Shown one piece after another: positions 1-7,653 of a stretch of DNA of 64,000 nt. The stretch comes from Sphingomonas taxi. GTDB taxonomy: Bacteria > Pseudomonadota > Alphaproteobacteria > Sphingomonadales > Sphingomonadaceae. The notes below the pieces were generated by a model. That model was not told the DNA's origin. It made no database searches and worked only from the letters and a program-made list of their open reading frames with translations. The stretch lies in NCBI GenBank assembly GCA_003240625.1, contig QFMX01000005.1, forward strand, positions 62,001 to 126,000, in the 5' to 3' direction. Within the stretch, counting starts at the first letter, position 1. Each line of letters opens with the position of its first letter. The translations under genes were made by a program, and so were the position numbers.

Positions 1-732
1 CTTGGCGGTCCGCAACGACGCGTCGATCGCCCCCAGCGCGGTGTCGGCCCCGGTCGCGACGACGACGCCGGTGCCGCGCCCTTGCTCGATCATCGTGCCC
101 GCCAGCACCATCGTCGTGCGCTCGCCGGGCGGCGTGGCGGCGGCCAACAGCGCCGCCTGATCCTTCGCGACGGCCACGGATTCGCCGGTGAAGGTCGACT
201 GGTCGACGCGCAGCGCGCTGCTCGACGAGAGACGGATATCGGCAGGCACGGCCATGCCGCTCTCCAGCGCGACGACATCGCCGACGACGATCGCGCGCGC
301 GTCGACCACCGACACCGCGCCACCGCGCAGGACGGTCGCGGTCTGACCGATCATCCGGCCGAGCGCGGCGAGGCTGTCCGCCGCCTTGCTCTCCTGCACC
401 GTGCCGATCGCCGCGTTGACGAGCAGCACGACACCGATGAACCCTGCATCGGTGCGGTGGCCGAGCCCGAGCGAGATCGCCGCCGCCGCGATCAGCAGAT
501 AGATCAGCGGACTGTTGAACTGCCGCGCGAACAGCAGCAGCGTCGAGGGTGCCGGCGGTGGCGCGAGCTCGTTCGGCCCGTCGCTGAGCAGGCGCGCGGC
601 GGCATCCTTCGCGCTGAGGCCGGTCGCACTGGTATCGAGCAGCGCCATCACGCGTGCGGCAGGCGTCGCATGCCATGCCCGTGGGACGGGCGTCTGGTCG
701 TGCCGCTGGTCGATCGGGCGCTCGGCGATCAT
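1..732 (-). CDS. Cation-transporting P-type ATPase, N-terminal part (gene runs off the window)
   Basis: Partial gene on the minus strand; 244 codons are visible and the 3' part lies beyond base 1. The N-terminal 60 residues resemble the cation-ATPase N-terminal domain. Hydrophobic segments follow at about residues 64-90 and 97-112, then the actuator domain with the TGES phosphatase motif at 182-185. The DKTG phosphorylation site would lie outside the window. The layout suits the P2 group (Ca, Mg or Na/K type), but the ion cannot be told from this part. Its ATG overlaps the TGA of the upstream L,D-transpeptidase gene (ATGA), so the two are probably co-translated and share the FixJ-type site at 1751-1764. 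The function as an ATP-driven cation pump in the inner membrane is a family inference. Confidence 0.85.
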   Translation of the reverse strand, partial: MIAERPIDQRHDQTPVPRAWHATPAARVMALLDTSATGLSAKDAAARLLSDGPNELAPPPAPSTLLLFARQFNSPLIYLLIAAAAISLGLGHRTDAGFIGVVLLVNAAIGTVQESKAADSLAALGRMIGQTATVLRGGAVSVVDARAIVVGDVVALESGMAVPADIRLSSSSALRVDQSTFTGESVAVAKDQAALLAAATPPGERTTMVLAGTMIEQGRGTGVVVATGADTALGAIDASLRTAK

Positions 733-1670
733 TGTCCGGTCGCTTCGATGATCGTCACGGGAGTACCGGTGCCGGCGCTCGCCAGCGTCTCGCGCGTCAC
801 CAGCAGCGTCGTACCCGGCGTCGTCACGGTCGCCAGCGCGGCGCGGAATCCCTCCGCCAGATGTCCCTTGGCGCGATCCTCGGCGGTCAGTTCGCCGGTT
901 CTCGGATCGCCGGGCAGCGGCAGGCGCAGCCAATGCTCGCCGTCCGCGTCGATCGATTGCAACGTGAACGCGGCGGTCCGCTCGATTGGCGCATCGAACG
1001 CGATCGCACCGGAGCCGATCTCGATCCCGTTGCGCAGCACGACCACCCGCTTGTCCCGCCCGCTGATCACGATCGAGACGGGCCCCTTGGGCGACAGCGC
1101 CGGGTTCCACACGAAGTCCCCGCCCGCCGATCCCGCCGACGTCAACATGCCCGGTTTGGCGGCCACCACCGGAACGCGCGCGTCCTGCGTGATAACGACG
1201 GTGATCCCCAGCCGGGTGATCCCGAACAGCAGTTTGGCGAACGCGGGCGGCAGGCGGATGCAACCATGCGACGCGGGATAGCCCGGCAGATTGCCCGCAT
1301 GCATCGCGATCCCGCCCCAGGTCAGCCGCTGCATGAACGGCATCGCTGCGTCCTTGTAGAGGTTCGACACGTGATCCACGTCCTTCTGGAGCACGGTGAA
1401 GACCCCGGTCGGCGTCGCATGGCCATCGCTGCCGGTCGACACGGTCGAGACCCCGATCGCCACGCCGTTGCGATAGGCATAGGCCTTTTGCGCGGCGAGG
1501 CTGACGATCACCGTCACCGGCCCGGCGGGGGCGATCTCGGGTGCCCAGAGATATTCGCCGGGCTTGAGCTGCTCGATCCGGCCGTCGATGCTCGGCGGTA
1601 GCTGGGCCGAAGCCGTAGTCGCGAAAACGAGGGCGAGCGCGAGGCTGCACGTCAGGCGGCGCGTCGTCAT
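729..1670 (-). CDS. L,D-transpeptidase (YkuD domain), exported
   Basis: The protein has 313 residues, with a signal peptide of about 22 residues (hydrophobic core, then SAQ). A YkuD catalytic domain follows, with the signature HAGNLPGYPASHGCIRLP. The catalytic Cys is residue 137, with His124 and the Ser-His-Gly-Cys-x-Arg box around it. Such enzymes form 3-3 peptidoglycan cross-links or attach proteins to the wall in the periplasm. The C-terminal 150 residues contain no domain I recognise and may bind substrate. The gene is first in a two-gene operon with the P-type ATPase. A FixJ-type site lies about 80 bases upstream of the ATG, which suggests wall remodelling during oxygen limitation. The promoter link is inferred. 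Confidence 0.88.
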   Translation of the reverse strand: MTTRRLTCSLALALVFATTASAQLPPSIDGRIEQLKPGEYLWAPEIAPAGPVTVIVSLAAQKAYAYRNGVAIGVSTVSTGSDGHATPTGVFTVLQKDVDHVSNLYKDAAMPFMQRLTWGGIAMHAGNLPGYPASHGCIRLPPAFAKLLFGITRLGITVVITQDARVPVVAAKPGMLTSAGSAGGDFVWNPALSPKGPVSIVISGRDKRVVVLRNGIEIGSGAIAFDAPIERTAAFTLQSIDADGEHWLRLPLPGDPRTGELTAEDRAKGHLAEGFRAALATVTTPGTTLLVTRETLASAGTGTPVTIIEATGQ

Positions 1671-1750
1671 GATGGGTTCCGATCGTAGAGGTGTCGCCGA
1701 AAAGGCGGTCGACCAGACGCTACCGATCGGGCCGCACCCGCATCACCATC

Positions 1751-1764
1751 GGAAACTACGCATC
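1751..1764 (-). promoter_or_regulatory. FixJ-type binding site upstream of the L,D-transpeptidase/ATPase operon
   Basis: Read on the minus strand the site is GATGCGTAGTTTCC. The core TGCGTAGTTTCC recurs at 12950-12963 and in variant form at 3370-3383 and 3405-3417. It points toward the gene starting at 1670. The core resembles FixJ-binding sites known from rhizobial fixK promoters, as I recall them. The repeat itself is seen; binding is inferred. Confidence 0.6.
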
Positions 1765-1774
1765 GGATCGTCAC

Positions 1775-1905
1775 GATCCTCCCCCGCCAGGGGGAGGTGG
1801 CGCCGAAGGTGACGGAGGGAGCGGACACGGAACCTCGGTTTCCCTTTCCGCCCCCTCCGTCTGGCAAGAGCCAGCCACCTCCCCCTTGCGGGGGAGGATC
1901 GTTTA
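1775..1905. repeat. Palindromic repeat, family F (CCTCCCCCGCCAGGGGGAGG type)
   Basis: About 130 bases with inverted ends: GATCCTCCCCCGCCAGGGGG at the left and a matching CCCCCTTGCGGGGGAGGATC at the right. The arms between carry a second complementary pair (GGAGGGAGCGG and CCGCCCCCTCC). A relative with the same layout lies at 40621-40741. It sits between the VIT gene stop and the FixJ-type site and could end transcription from the upstream operon. No transposase is linked to it. Confidence 0.75.
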
Positions 1906-1924
1906 GCTGTCCGCCTGATTGCTT

Positions 1925-2641
1925 TTATACCGCGCCGCCGATGAGCTTCCCGATCGCCGCGGTCGCCACCATCGCGAACGCGCCCCAGAAAGTAACGCGG
2001 ACCGTGCCGCGCCAGACGATCGCGCCGCCGGTCTTCGCGCCGATCGCGCCGAGCAGCGCCAAAAACAACAGCGAGCCTATCCCCACCGCCCAGACGAGCA
2101 GCCCGGGCGACACCAAGAAGACCGTCAGCAACGGCAGCGCCGCGCCGACCGTGAAGCTCGCCGCCGACGCGAAAGCAGCCTGCACCGGCCGCGCCCGTGC
2201 CCCAAGTGGGATGTCGAGTTCGTCGCGGGCGTGTGCTCCCAGCGCATCCTTCGCCATCAACTGCGCCGCGACCGTCGTGGCAGTGGCCTCGTCCACCCCG
2301 CGCGCGACGTAGATCGCCGCGAGTTCGGCCAGTTCACCGCCTGGATCGTCGACCAGCTCGCGCCGTTCCCGCGCGAATTCGGCATTCTCGGTATCCGCCT
2401 GCGCGCTGACCGAGACATACTCGCCCGCCGCCATCGACATCGCGCCGGCGACCAGCCCCGCCGTCCCCGCGATGACGATAGCGCTCGTCTGGTTCGCACC
2501 CGACGCGGACGCCGCCGCGACGCCGATGATCAGGCTCGCGGTCGACACGATCCCGTCATTGGCACCGAGCACCGCCGCGCGAAGCCAGCCGATCCGGTCG
2601 ACGACATGACGTTCGCCGTGGCTGGAGATCGCGCGGGCCAT
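1925..2641 (-). CDS. VIT/CCC1-family iron/manganese transporter
   Basis: The protein has 238 residues and matches the VIT1/CCC1 family: an N-terminal membrane segment with the motif GANDGIVSTASL, a second with AGAMSMAAGEYVSV, a charged cytoplasmic stretch (about residues 80-150) and three C-terminal membrane segments. Members move ferrous iron or manganese out of the cytoplasm. There is no rubrerythrin-like or ferritin-like extension. The ATG at 2641 overlaps the TGA of the BON-domain gene (TGATG); a GTG three bases earlier is possible. It therefore forms an operon with the BON protein under the left-facing FixJ-type site at 3370-3383. Metal export or storage would suit the change in iron redox state at low oxygen, but that is inference. 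Confidence 0.87.
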   Translation of the reverse strand: MARAISSHGERHVVDRIGWLRAAVLGANDGIVSTASLIIGVAAASASGANQTSAIVIAGTAGLVAGAMSMAAGEYVSVSAQADTENAEFARERRELVDDPGGELAELAAIYVARGVDEATATTVAAQLMAKDALGAHARDELDIPLGARARPVQAAFASAASFTVGAALPLLTVFLVSPGLLVWAVGIGSLLFLALLGAIGAKTGGAIVWRGTVRVTFWGAFAMVATAAIGKLIGGAV

Positions 2642-3291
2642 CACGCGATTTCGAGCATGTTCTCGACCTTCACCGCGCCCGGCGCCGCCCAGGCGGTCCG
2701 CTCGGCGACCATCCGGTCATGCGGGGAATCGACCGATCCGGTAAGCCGCACGGTGCCGCCATCGACCGAAACCTTGATCGTGTCGCCGTCGAAGAACCAC
2801 GAGCGGTGCAGCGCGGTGCGGATGTCGTTGCTGACATCGGTGACGTCGACGCGCGGTTTCAGCGTGATGTGGTTGACCACGCCGACCACGCCCGCGAGCG
2901 GCCGGACAGCCGCCTCGGCTGCATCCTTCTGGAAATGCCAGCGCACTTCGCCGCGCAGGCTGACCCAACCGTCCTCGACCTGCGCCTTGATGCAGTCGGC
3001 CGGGATCGTCGTGTCCCAGGACAGCCGCTCGACGATCGCGCTGGCGATCGCCTCGTCGCCGCGCTTGAAGCGGTCCTCCAACTGGACTTCGATCTTCTCC
3101 GCGACCGCCTTCACGCCGTCGACGCGCGCCGCGGCCCGTTCGGCGGCGTATTTCGCCGCATAGCTGCCCGCGTGGCCGCTCAGCGTGACGACGCCGTTGT
3201 TCGCGGTGACGCCGATATGCCCGGCGGGGACGCTCGGATCCCAGTTGAGTTCGGCGAGTACGGCCTTCTGTAATCTTGCGTCGTGGGACAT
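2641..3291 (-). CDS. Triple BON-domain protein
   Basis: The protein has 216 residues in three tandem BON repeats, roughly 3-72, 76-145 and 148-216. Each carries the pattern of a small hydrophobic alpha-beta unit ending in a Val-(Thr/Ser)-Leu-x-Gly strand (VVTLSGHAGS, WVSLRGEVRW, TVRLTGSVDS). No signal peptide is visible, so it is probably cytoplasmic, unlike OsmY. BON domains are thought to bind lipid or small ligands; no catalysis is expected. A strong Shine-Dalgarno (AGGAGGG) lies seven bases before the ATG. Cytoplasmic BON proteins often accompany universal stress proteins and hypoxia genes, which matches the divergent USP gene here. Confidence 0.85.
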   Translation of the reverse strand: MSHDARLQKAVLAELNWDPSVPAGHIGVTANNGVVTLSGHAGSYAAKYAAERAAARVDGVKAVAEKIEVQLEDRFKRGDEAIASAIVERLSWDTTIPADCIKAQVEDGWVSLRGEVRWHFQKDAAEAAVRPLAGVVGVVNHITLKPRVDVTDVSNDIRTALHRSWFFDGDTIKVSVDGGTVRLTGSVDSPHDRMVAERTAWAAPGAVKVENMLEIA

Positions 3292-3369
3292 GATACCCTC
3301 CTGAAGCGACGCGGAGAGGCCCGGCCGATGATCGCAAGCCTATCGATCCGGCCGATCGCCGACAGCGTC

Positions 3370-3383
3370 GGGAACTACGCACA
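3370..3383 (-). promoter_or_regulatory. FixJ-type site facing the BON/VIT operon
   Basis: The top strand reads GGGAACTACGCACA, so the minus strand gives TGCGTAGTTCCC. It lies about 80 bases from the BON gene start. It forms a divergent pair with the site at 3405-3417, the two boxes being 21 bases apart. Confidence 0.58.
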
Positions 3384-3404
3384 TGCCGGGGACCGGCGGC
3401 GCAC

Positions 3405-3417
3405 TTGCGTAATTCCC
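3405..3417 (+). promoter_or_regulatory. FixJ-type site facing the universal stress protein gene
   Basis: The site TTGCGTAATTCCC lies 57 bases upstream of the USP start codon and is the mirror image of the box at 3370-3383. The core differs from the other copies only at the purine after GTA and one pyrimidine. Confidence 0.58.
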
Positions 3418-3474
3418 GATCCTTTCGCGCGCCCGCCCGAACGCCGAAAGCTCGGCGAAAGAGGGAGACCCCGC

Positions 3475-4293
3475 ATGACCTATTCGACCCTGATGGTACA
3501 TCTCGATGGCGGGCACGCCAACGCCGCGCTGCTCGACGTCGCGGCCACGCTCGCCGACCAGTATGACGCGGCGGTGATCGGCATCGCCGCGTGCCAGCCT
3601 GTCCAGATCGGCACGTGCGACGGCTATCTCGGCGGCGACTATGCGGTGATCGAGCGCGACATCGTCGCCAGCGAACTGGCCCGCGCCAAGACCGAGTTCC
3701 ACGCGCACGAACGGCTAGCGCGGCACACGCTCGAATGGCGTTCGATCCCGACGCTGGCCAATATCGCTCACGTGGTCGCAGAGAATGCGCGCGCCGCCGA
3801 TCTCGTCATCACCAGCGCCGGGCCAGGGTTCGCCGACCTCGCCACGCATGCCGATACAGGCGACCTGATCCTGCGTGCGGGCCGCCCGGTGCTGGTCGTA
3901 CCCGACGGCGCCGCCACCGCGACGTTCGAAACCGTCATGGTCGCCTGGACCGACACACGCGAATGCCGCCGCGCGATCAGCGATGCGCTGCCGATGCTCC
4001 ACGCCGCCGACCGCGTCGTGATCGCCGAGGTCGCGATCGATGCGATCGACGCGCGAGGGCCGATCGACGATGCCGCCGCCTGGCTCGCGCGCCACGGCGT
4101 CGACGCGGACAAGATCGTCGCGCGGATGAAGGGCACCAGCATCGACACGCTCGCCGCGGTCGCCGACGAGGTCGAGGCCGATCTCGTCGTCGCGGGCGCT
4201 TACGGCCATAGCCGGATCCGCGAATGGGCGTTCGGCGGCGTCACCCGCGACCTGTTGCTGCGCGACCGGCGCTGCACCTTGTTGTCGCACTGA
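3475..4293 (+). CDS. Tandem-domain universal stress protein
   Basis: The protein has 272 residues in two UspA-like halves (about 1-140 and 150-272). The second half ends with the ATP-binding pattern G-x2-G-x9-G-(S/T): GAYGHSRIREWAFGGVT. The first half lacks a clear copy of that motif. Such proteins bind ATP and act in the cytoplasm in starvation and hypoxia survival; the exact partner is unknown. The ATG at 3475 was chosen because AGAGGGAGA lies just upstream and the Usp fold begins directly after it. An in-frame start at 3283 would run through the divergent promoter and both FixJ-type sites, so it is unlikely. Confidence 0.88.
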   Translation: MTYSTLMVHLDGGHANAALLDVAATLADQYDAAVIGIAACQPVQIGTCDGYLGGDYAVIERDIVASELARAKTEFHAHERLARHTLEWRSIPTLANIAHVVAENARAADLVITSAGPGFADLATHADTGDLILRAGRPVLVVPDGAATATFETVMVAWTDTRECRRAISDALPMLHAADRVVIAEVAIDAIDARGPIDDAAAWLARHGVDADKIVARMKGTSIDTLAAVADEVEADLVVAGAYGHSRIREWAFGGVTRDLLLRDRRCTLLSH

Positions 4294-4408
4294 GCCATGA
4301 CCGGGGACGGCAAGTATTTGCGGCCGTTCGCGGCGGTGAACCCAAGAATAGCGATCGGCGGGACGATATTGTCCGCAATCACGATTATCGAAGGATTATT
4401 GGCGTATA

Positions 4409-6109
4409 GTGGATATTTCGCTTAACATGGGTCATGTTCCGATTTCGGAGGTCGAAACCTCGACGCCCGACGGATCAGAATCGTCCGCAGGACAAGGCCC
4501 CCGTCTCAATGACTTGCCGCTTCGTGCCACGAGCAACCGCACCGCCCGCATGATCGCGTCGCAATCCCCCGACGGCACTGCCGCGTCCGTCGCGCGCGGC
4601 GATGCGACGCTGGCGGAGGAACTAGGGCTGCTGATCGACGGCGCGACGACCTACGCGATCTACATGCTCGATCCGCAAGGCCGCGTGACGATCTGGAACC
4701 GTGGCGCCGAGCGGATCAAGGGCTGGGCCGAGGCGGAGATCATCGGCCGCGACGTCGCCGTCTTCTACCCGGCCGACGATATCGTCGCGGGCAAGCCCGA
4801 AGCCGACCTCGCCCGCGCGCATGCCTGCGGCCGGATCGAGGAGGAGAGCTGGCGGGTGCGCAAGGACGGCTCCGAGTTTCTTGCCGCGGTCACGATCACC
4901 GCGCTGCACGACGAGGCCGGCGCGCTGCGCGGCTTCGGCAAGGTCATCCGCGACATCACGCACGAAAAGGCCGCCGAGGCCGCGATCGTCCGGCGCGAAC
5001 ATCATCTGCGCTCGATCCTCAACACCGTGCCCGACGCGATGATCGTGATGAACGAGAACGGCATCGTCGCCTCGTTCAGCGCGGCCGCCGAACTCGTCTT
5101 CGGCTATGCGGCGAGCGAGGTGGTCGGCCAGAACGTCGCGATGCTAATGCCGCACGCCGACGCGCGCGACCACGACGCGCACCTGCGCAAATACCGCCAT
5201 ACCGGCGAGCGTCACGTAATCGGCAACGTCCGCCTCGAACGCGCGATGCGCAAAGGCGGCGAGACGTTCCCGATCGAGCTCGCGGTCGGCGAGGCGTCGA
5301 TCGGCGGCGAACGCATTTTCACCGGCTTCATCCGTGACCTCACCAACCGCCACGCGACCGAGCGGCGGCTAAAGGAACTCCAGTCCGAACTCGTCCACGT
5401 CTCCCGCGTCAGCGCCATGGGGACGATGGCGTCGACGCTGGCGCACGAGATCAACCAGCCGCTGACCGCGATCGCCAATTATCTCGAAGCAACGCGGGCG
5501 ATGATCGACGACAGCGACGATCCGCTGCTGACCGATATCGCCGAGGCGCTGGATCTGGCGGCGGCGCAGTCGCTGCGCGCGGGGACGATCGTCCGGCGAC
5601 TGCGCGCGTTCGTCGACGGCGGCGATACCGGGTTCCGCGATGAGCGGCTCGACCTGCTCGTCGAGGAGGCGACCAGCCTCGGCCTGCTCGGCGCGCACGA
5701 GGCGGGCATCACGGTGACCAGGTACGTCGCGCCGGGCGACGTCATGGTGCTGGTCGATCGCATCCAGATCCAGCAGGTGCTGGTCAATCTGATCCGCAAC
5801 GCGATCCAGTCGATGGCGTGCTCGCCCGCCAAGGTGCTGACGATCGCCACCGCGCCCGAGCGCGAGGGCTGCATGCAGATCACCGTCGCCGACACCGGCA
5901 CGGGCATCGACACCGCCGTCCGCGCGCGCCTGTTCGAGGCGTTCGCGACCACCAAGGAGGACGGCATGGGCCTGGGCCTGTCGATCTGCCGGACGATCGT
6001 CGAGGCACATGGCGGCCGGATCTGGGCGGAGGGCGTCGCCACCGGCGGCACCGCGTTCCACTTTACCGTGCCGCTGGCCGCACTGCCCGAAAGCGAAATC
6101 CATGACTGA
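4409..6109 (+). CDS. fixL: FixL-type oxygen-sensing histidine kinase
   Basis: The protein has 566 residues: an unstructured N-terminus, a first PAS domain (about 72-190) and a second PAS domain (about 200-315) that matches the FixL haem pocket. The likely haem-ligating His is residue 255 in RDHDAHLRKYR, with the distal IGNVR Arg at 275. A dimerisation/phosphoacceptor domain follows with His346 in LAHEINQPL, then an HATPase domain with N-box (about 456-468), DTGTGI (495-500) and GMGLGLS. There are no transmembrane segments, so it should be cytoplasmic. When oxygen leaves the haem the kinase is expected to phosphorylate FixJ. The start is a GTG at 4409; ATG at 4427 or 4550 is possible. fixJ overlaps its end by eight bases. 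Confidence 0.9.
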   Translation: MDISLNMGHVPISEVETSTPDGSESSAGQGPRLNDLPLRATSNRTARMIASQSPDGTAASVARGDATLAEELGLLIDGATTYAIYMLDPQGRVTIWNRGAERIKGWAEAEIIGRDVAVFYPADDIVAGKPEADLARAHACGRIEEESWRVRKDGSEFLAAVTITALHDEAGALRGFGKVIRDITHEKAAEAAIVRREHHLRSILNTVPDAMIVMNENGIVASFSAAAELVFGYAASEVVGQNVAMLMPHADARDHDAHLRKYRHTGERHVIGNVRLERAMRKGGETFPIELAVGEASIGGERIFTGFIRDLTNRHATERRLKELQSELVHVSRVSAMGTMASTLAHEINQPLTAIANYLEATRAMIDDSDDPLLTDIAEALDLAAAQSLRAGTIVRRLRAFVDGGDTGFRDERLDLLVEEATSLGLLGAHEAGITVTRYVAPGDVMVLVDRIQIQQVLVNLIRNAIQSMACSPAKVLTIATAPEREGCMQITVADTGTGIDTAVRARLFEAFATTKEDGMGLGLSICRTIVEAHGGRIWAEGVATGGTAFHFTVPLAALPESEIHD

Positions 6110-6764
6110 CACTTTGCGAACGGTCCACATCGTCGACGACGACGAAGCGATCCGTCAGTCGGTCGGCTTCCTTCTGCGCAAGGCCGGCTACGCGGTCGAG
6201 ACCTATCCCGCCGGCACGCACTTCCTCAAGGCCGTGACGCGCGAGACGCGGGGTTGCGTGCTGCTCGACGTCCGGATGCCCGATCTCGACGGGTTCGAGG
6301 TGCAGGCGCGCCTTGCCCAGACCGGCATCGCGCTGCCGGTGATCATGCTGACCGGCCACGGCGACGTGACGCTCGCGGTCCGTGCGATCAAGGCGGGCGC
6401 GATCGAGTTCCTCGAAAAACCGTTCGAGCGCAGCGCGTTGCTGGCGGCGATCGAGTCCGCGCTGGCCCACGCCGCACGGTCCGACCGCGAGCACCTCGCC
6501 GCCGCCGACGCAGTCGTCAGGCTCGCCGCGCTAACCCCGCGCGAGCGCGACGTGCTCGACGGCATGGTGCTCGGCCGCCCCAACAAGCTGATCGCCTACG
6601 ACCTCGACATCGCCACCCGCACGGTCGAGGTCCACCGCGCCAATCTGATGGAGAAACTGGCGGCACGCAGCCTGTCCGACGTCCTCCGCATCGCGTTCGC
6701 GGCGGGGCTGGGCGCGGCGCAGTACGCATGTCATCCACGGTCGGGACAAAGGACCGCCCGATGA
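6102..6764 (+). CDS. fixJ: FixJ-type response regulator (REC + LuxR HTH)
   Basis: The protein has 220 residues. The receiver domain spans about 6-120 with the acidic pair DDD at 12-14, phosphoacceptor Asp56 in LLDVRMPD, Thr in LTGHGD and Lys in LEKPF. A LuxR/FixJ helix-turn-helix follows at about 143-205 (LTPRERDVLDGMV...RTVEVHRANLMEKL). The ATG overlaps the 3' end of fixL. In rhizobia and Caulobacter FixJ-P activates fixK and microaerobic genes. No fixK is present in this window. The four TGCGTARTTYCC sites nearby are the likely direct targets. Confidence 0.9.
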   Translation: MTDTLRTVHIVDDDEAIRQSVGFLLRKAGYAVETYPAGTHFLKAVTRETRGCVLLDVRMPDLDGFEVQARLAQTGIALPVIMLTGHGDVTLAVRAIKAGAIEFLEKPFERSALLAAIESALAHAARSDREHLAAADAVVRLAALTPRERDVLDGMVLGRPNKLIAYDLDIATRTVEVHRANLMEKLAARSLSDVLRIAFAAGLGAAQYACHPRSGQRTAR

Positions 6765-7183
6765 TCGACCAGCCCAACTACACCCATGACGGCATCGGCG
6801 TTTCGCTGGTCGACGGCGACCCGGTGATCCGCCGCGCGCGCCAGATCATGCTGGTCTCCGAACGCTACGACGTCCGCTCCTACGCGACCTGCGCCGCGCT
6901 GCTCGCCGACCCGCGTTCGCGCGACGTCTCGTGCATAGTCGTCGATGTCGCTGGTGACAGCGAAGAGGGCGGCGGCATCGCTGCGCTCCATGCGATGCGC
7001 GCCGCGGGCTGGCGGGGAAAGGCGATCCTGCTCGACAGCGGACCGCCCTTGCCTGCGCTGATCCACGCCGCCGAACGCCACGGCGACCGCATCCTCGATC
7101 GCGCCACCGGCGACGCCCCCCTCCTCACCGCGATCGCCGCCTCGATCGACCATGGCTGGTCCACCTGGAACGCCGAGGGCTGA
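6761..7183 (+). CDS. Degenerate single-domain receiver, candidate FixT-like modulator of FixL/FixJ
   Basis: The protein has 140 residues and resembles a stand-alone receiver domain (VSLVDGDPVIRRARQIM at the start, CIVVDVAGDSEEGG in the middle). An Asp at 62 takes the phosphoacceptor position. The usual Lys-Pro near the end is replaced by DRATGD and the Ser/Thr region reads LLDSGPP, so normal phosphorylation looks doubtful. The start codon overlaps the fixJ stop (ATGA), making it the third gene of the fixLJ operon. In Caulobacter and Sinorhizobium, FixT is a single-domain receiver-like inhibitor of FixL. Position and fold suggest the same role here, but I have no direct similarity evidence for FixT itself. 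Confidence 0.7.
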   Translation: MIDQPNYTHDGIGVSLVDGDPVIRRARQIMLVSERYDVRSYATCAALLADPRSRDVSCIVVDVAGDSEEGGGIAALHAMRAAGWRGKAILLDSGPPLPALIHAAERHGDRILDRATGDAPLLTAIAASIDHGWSTWNAEG

Positions 7184-7186
7184 AAC

Positions 7187-7218
7187 GAAAGGCCGGAGGA
7201 ATACCCTCGGCCTTTCCG
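7187..7218. terminator. Hairpin terminator between the fixLJ operon and the convergent small gene
   Basis: AAAGGCCGGAGG and CCTCGGCCTTT form a stem of about 11 pairs with one bulged G and a short AATAC loop. It lies four bases after the receiver gene stop and can serve both directions. Confidence 0.65.
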
Positions 7219-7239
7219 TGCTCCACGTCGGGCGTCGCC

Positions 7240-7524
7240 TCAGCAGGCGAGCTTCAGCGTAAGACGGGGACGGACCGTCGCCTTGCGCAGCGTCGGCGGC
7301 GTCACCACGCGCTCCACCCGCAACACCCGCCGCGGGATCGCAGCCACCGGCTCGGCGATCAGGCAGGGCAGCGTCGCGCCCAGTGCCGCCAGCGTCTCGC
7401 CATACAACCGCGCGAGCGTCTCATGCGCCGTCCGCGCGCAAGGCCCCGCCGCAGCGTCGGCCATCGCCCGCGTCGCGTCCAGGCGGCGCTGGAAATAGAG
7501 CATCTCGGTATGGATAGCGTTCAT
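7240..7524 (-). CDS. Hypothetical small protein downstream of acetate kinase
   Basis: The protein has 94 residues from the ATG at 7524; a GTG at 7560 would add 12. I do not recognise the family. The first half looks helical and amphipathic (MLYFQRRLDATRAMADAA, then AHETLARLYGETLAAL), with a single Cys in the helix and another at the C-terminus. The second half is basic and rich in Val, Pro and Arg. There is no signal peptide or membrane segment. It follows acetate kinase on the same strand after about 130 bases, so it may belong to the fermentation operon. Codon use is like its neighbours. Confidence 0.6.
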   Translation of the reverse strand: MNAIHTEMLYFQRRLDATRAMADAAAGPCARTAHETLARLYGETLAALGATLPCLIAEPVAAIPRRVLRVERVVTPPTLRKATVRPRLTLKLAC

Positions 7525-7653
7525 GGCGAAGTCCCCGCCGGTCCGCCCTCGCCGCCGCACGATGCGGGTCTCGAAGGGCTGATCCGTATCAAGACAATAG
7601 CGCGGGCGGGCGAAGCCGTCGGGCCTCGGAAAGCACGTACCTCGCGAAGGTCG

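Noticed and set aside
7628..7639. Possible fifth FixJ-type site GGAAAGCACGTA upstream of the small hypothetical gene
   Set aside because: It differs at three positions from the consensus shared by the other four copies and overlaps the end of ackA.
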